This document shows, in pieces, positions 6,572-8,724 of a stretch of DNA of 8,724 bases. Position 1 is the stretch's first letter; each line of letters starts with the position of its first letter. Where the stretch lies: positions 1-8,724 of the forward strand of contig JAKAPO010000007.1 of assembly GCA_021807065.1 (NCBI GenBank). The letters run 5' to 3'. The notes beneath the pieces were generated by a model that saw only the letters and a list, made by a program, of their open reading frames with translations, was not told where the DNA came from and ran no database searches. The position numbers and the translations under genes were made by a program. The stretch comes from a bacterium. GTDB taxonomy: Bacteria > Vulcanimicrobiota > Vulcanimicrobiia > Vulcanimicrobiales > Vulcanimicrobiaceae.

Positions 6572-8016
6572 CGCCACGTCTGAGTTTATGTGTAGCGGTT
6601 GTTGCGTTTGCACTGGCGCCCACGGTGGTGCGAGCGCAGAGCTACCCGCCTATTCCCGTTCCAACGCCGGTGCCGCAAGCGCAACCGTCGCTGTCTCCCC
6701 TTCCCTATCCCGCGTACGGCACGCCGGCGCCTGACATCGAGCTGCTCGTACCGCATCCGGGGATACCGACGAAAGTTACGGTCTCGCAGGCAATCGACAT
6801 CGCCGTTGCGATCTCACCTACGTTCGCTTCGGAGCGCGCGGTCTACAATGAATTGCGAGCGCGCTACACAGCGGAACAGCAGGCGCTGTTCCCGGCGATC
6901 AGCGCGGACGGAACCTGGCAGAAGAGTTACGGCGGATTCAGTTCCGGGGCGCTCGGTTTCTCGAGGCGCATCCTCACGACGGAGAGCGCCGGCTATACCG
7001 TGTCGCAGTTGATTTTCGACGGAGGCCGCGTGATTGCCGCGATCAAGGCGGCGAAAGAAAGTACACTCTCCGGACGCGGCACGCTGCTGCGCCAGCTCGA
7101 CACGCTTGGGTACGACGTTGCGCAAGGGTATTACGTCGTCTTGGAAGATCAGGCGCTCGTCAACGCGGATGCCCAGCTGGTTCGGGAGTTTACCACCGCA
7201 GAAGACTCGGTGCGCGCGCAGATCCGCAATGGCGTCGCCGCTCGCTCGAACCTCGCGCAGGCCGAGTATCAGACTGCGAAGGCGCGAGGCACGCTGATCA
7301 CGGCGCAGGGAGCGCTCATCTCGGCGCAGTCGGCGTTCGCCACGCTGATGGGTCTCGATCCCGACACCAAGATCGTACCTAAGGCACTCGGTCCCGATAC
7401 GTACACGCAGACCCCCACCTACGCAAAGTCGCTCGCCCAGGCGTTGCTCATGCGTCCCGATTACCTCGCCGCGCAGTATACGGTGGATGCGGATCGGTCG
7501 AATCTTCGCTATGCGGAGCTAGCGCGCGTGCCGACCGTAAACGCTCAGTGGAGCCAGGGCGATCAGCGGCAATTCCCGGCGATTCCGCCTCCGGGGGGAA
7601 CCAACGGCCAATGGGTACAGTCGAGAACGCTCGGCGCGACCATAACCATTCCCATTTACGATCAGGGTATCACGTGGTACAACGTCGAGGTTGCAAGGTA
7701 CACGTTGGATCAGGCCAACGCCGCGCTCAGCCAGTTGCATCTAACGGTGGAATCCGACGTACGCTCTGCGCTCGCGCAGCTGATCTCCGCTCGCGCCGTA
7801 TTCGTTCAGGCGAAATCGGAGCTTTCCAGCGCGGAGGTGAGCATGCAGGCCGCTCAAGCTTCGTACCGCGTCGGCGTGAACACGATCCTCGATTTGGTTA
7901 CGGCGGAGGCGAACCTCGCGACGGCGCAGAGCGACTACATCGCCGCGCTCTACGGCGTACGGCTCGCCGAGCAGACGTATCTCTACGCCACAGGCCTCAG
8001 CGACCTGCACCTATAA
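6568..8016 (+). CDS. TolC-family outer-membrane efflux channel
   Basis: The product has 482 residues, normal for this family of trimeric OM channel-tunnels. Residues 1-23 are a signal peptide (LSLCVAVVAFALAPTVVRA). A proline-rich stretch at 26-68 precedes the first helix at VTVSQAIDIAVAISP. Two OEP repeats (PF02321) are clear: the first has QLIFDGGRVIAAIKAAKES (147-165) and long helices to about 263 ending in FATLMGLDPDT; the second has ITIPIYDQG (359-367) and the hallmark SYRVGVNTILDLVTAEANL (432-450). The start ATG overlaps the adaptor stop (ATGA), so translation is probably coupled; no strong ribosome site is present, only a GAGCG. With the adaptor it gives two of the three parts of a tripartite export system. 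The solute-binding protein follows after 10 nt. Confidence 0.94.
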   Translation: MTPRLSLCVAVVAFALAPTVVRAQSYPPIPVPTPVPQAQPSLSPLPYPAYGTPAPDIELLVPHPGIPTKVTVSQAIDIAVAISPTFASERAVYNELRARYTAEQQALFPAISADGTWQKSYGGFSSGALGFSRRILTTESAGYTVSQLIFDGGRVIAAIKAAKESTLSGRGTLLRQLDTLGYDVAQGYYVVLEDQALVNADAQLVREFTTAEDSVRAQIRNGVAARSNLAQAEYQTAKARGTLITAQGALISAQSAFATLMGLDPDTKIVPKALGPDTYTQTPTYAKSLAQALLMRPDYLAAQYTVDADRSNLRYAELARVPTVNAQWSQGDQRQFPAIPPPGGTNGQWVQSRTLGATITIPIYDQGITWYNVEVARYTLDQANAALSQLHLTVESDVRSALAQLISARAVFVQAKSELSSAEVSMQAAQASYRVGVNTILDLVTAEANLATAQSDYIAALYGVRLAEQTYLYATGLSDLHL

Positions 8017-8026
8017 ACCGTCTCCC

Positions 8027-8659
8027 ATGAGGCGATTTGCGTTCGGCATAGGTCTACTGCTTTTTGCCGTTTCCGGCTGCACGCGCGTAAGCACGACGAG
8101 CACGGCCTTAGGGGAAATCAACTCGTGGACGATGCCGCACGTGCTGCGCTACGCGACGGGGGAAGACGTCAACACGCTCAATCCTGCCCTCGGCCAGCAG
8201 ACGACGCTCGGCCTCATGTCCTCCCTCACCGCAGCCTGGCTCGTCAAATGGGACGTTCATAACCGGCCGATTCCCGAGATCGCCACCGAGGTGCCGTCGA
8301 AAGCCAACGGTGGGGTCAGTCCGGACGGCCTCACGATCACCTACCATCTTCGCCATGGAGTGCGATGGTCCGACGGTGCGCCGCTGAACGCAGACGACGT
8401 CGTCTGGTCGATTCATGCAATCTTGAACCCGGCGAACGACGTCGTGAGCAGAACCGGCTGGGATCTGATCAAGAGTATCGACGAGCCAGACAAATACACG
8501 GTCGTTCTGCACCTCTCGAAGCCGTACTCACCGTTCGTGGTAACGTTTTTTTCGAGCGCCGGAGCTAATCCATCGATTCTGCCAAAACATATCCTTGCCA
8601 AGTATCCGAATTTCAACAACGTTCCATTCAACGGGTTGCCGGTGGGCGCGGGACCGTTC
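8027..8659 (+). CDS. Family 5 solute-binding lipoprotein (Dpp/Opp-like), N-terminal part only, broken at ~8657
   Basis: The first 211 residues match extracellular solute-binding proteins of ABC importers for peptides and related solutes (SBP_bac_5, PF00496; full proteins are usually 500-600 residues). Residues 1-18 are a lipoprotein signal with AVSGC (lipidated C18). Family motifs in order are LRYATGEDVNTLNP (40-53), IPEIATEV (82-89), DGLTITYHLRHGVRWSDG (100-117), NADDVVWSIHAI (121-132), SILPKHIL (183-190) and NGLPVGAGPF (202-211). At this point the family continues with an aromatic-basic strand and then N-P-x-Y-W; instead the frame enters a transposase-like sequence. No ribosome site is evident before ATG 8027, which lies 10 nt after the TolC stop, so coupling or a different start is possible. 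Permease and ATPase genes are not in the window. The gene is either truly truncated in the genome or chimeric through misassembly. Confidence 0.85.
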
Positions 8660-8724
8660 ATCGACTTCCTGCGGCGGCTGATCAAAGGGGCCTCCGGCAA
8701 GAAGTTCCTGATCGTGGACAATCT
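8657..8724 (+). mobile_element. IS630-type transposase fragment fused in frame to the binding-protein gene
   Basis: The final 22 codons, read in the same frame as the binding protein, give FIDFLRRLIKGA...KKFLIVDNL. I recognise this as the core of the IS630-family DDE transposase, where the Asp of the VDN motif is the second catalytic acid and the protein normally continues with a V-H-H-A-type segment. The match starts inside the transposase, with its first ~60% absent, and no terminal inverted repeat or TA target duplication is visible at the junction. That argues against a simple IS insertion. It fits a deletion scar or, more likely, a false join to a multicopy IS at a contig end. Confidence 0.68.

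Overview
The window is a GC-rich stretch from a diderm (Gram-negative-type) bacterium. It encodes a TonB-dependent receptor, an outer-membrane beta-barrel protein, a TolC-type channel and two lipoproteins. A copper amine oxidase-like 'stalk' domain next to Oar-like TonB receptors is a combination I associate with Candidatus Eremiobacterota (WPS-2) and similar uncultured soil phyla. That assignment is an impression from gene style, not something the sequence proves. Both ends look like the ends of a metagenome contig: bases 1-7 match the 3' end of Illumina adapters, and the last ~68 bases switch from one protein family to another.

Layout. Two divergent gene groups flank a 113-bp intergenic region (5232-5344). 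Leftward, in transcription order, are a small hot-dog acyl-CoA thioesterase of the FlK type (5231-4836), a 139-nt hairpin-rich gap, a TTG-initiated stalk domain/Pro-linker/Omp25-Omp31-type barrel fusion (4696-3362), an 878-residue TonB-dependent receptor with an N-terminal carboxypeptidase-regulatory-like domain (3203-567), and, 13 nt later, the N-terminal part of a secreted PF04185-type phosphoesterase (phospholipase C/acid phosphatase AcpA superfamily) that runs off the left edge. Rightward are a lipoprotein periplasmic adaptor of the RND/HlyD type (5345-6571), a TolC-family outer-membrane channel overlapping it by ATGA (6568-8016), and the first ~211 residues of a family 5 (Dpp/Opp-like) solute-binding lipoprotein (8027-8659). 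The reading frame of the last gene then passes directly into an IS630-type transposase fragment.

How the parts may work together. The leftward group is an envelope set: an OM protein that could tether the OM to the cell wall, a TonB-driven OM importer, and a secreted phosphoesterase that could release phosphate or a headgroup near the importer. The rightward group is an export set (adaptor plus channel) without an inner-membrane pump in the window, followed by a binding protein. All genes except the thioesterase carry export signals.

The points most worth a second look are the stalk-barrel fusion, the structured leader before it, the receptor-phosphoesterase pair, the pumpless adaptor-TolC pair, and the two contig-end artefacts.
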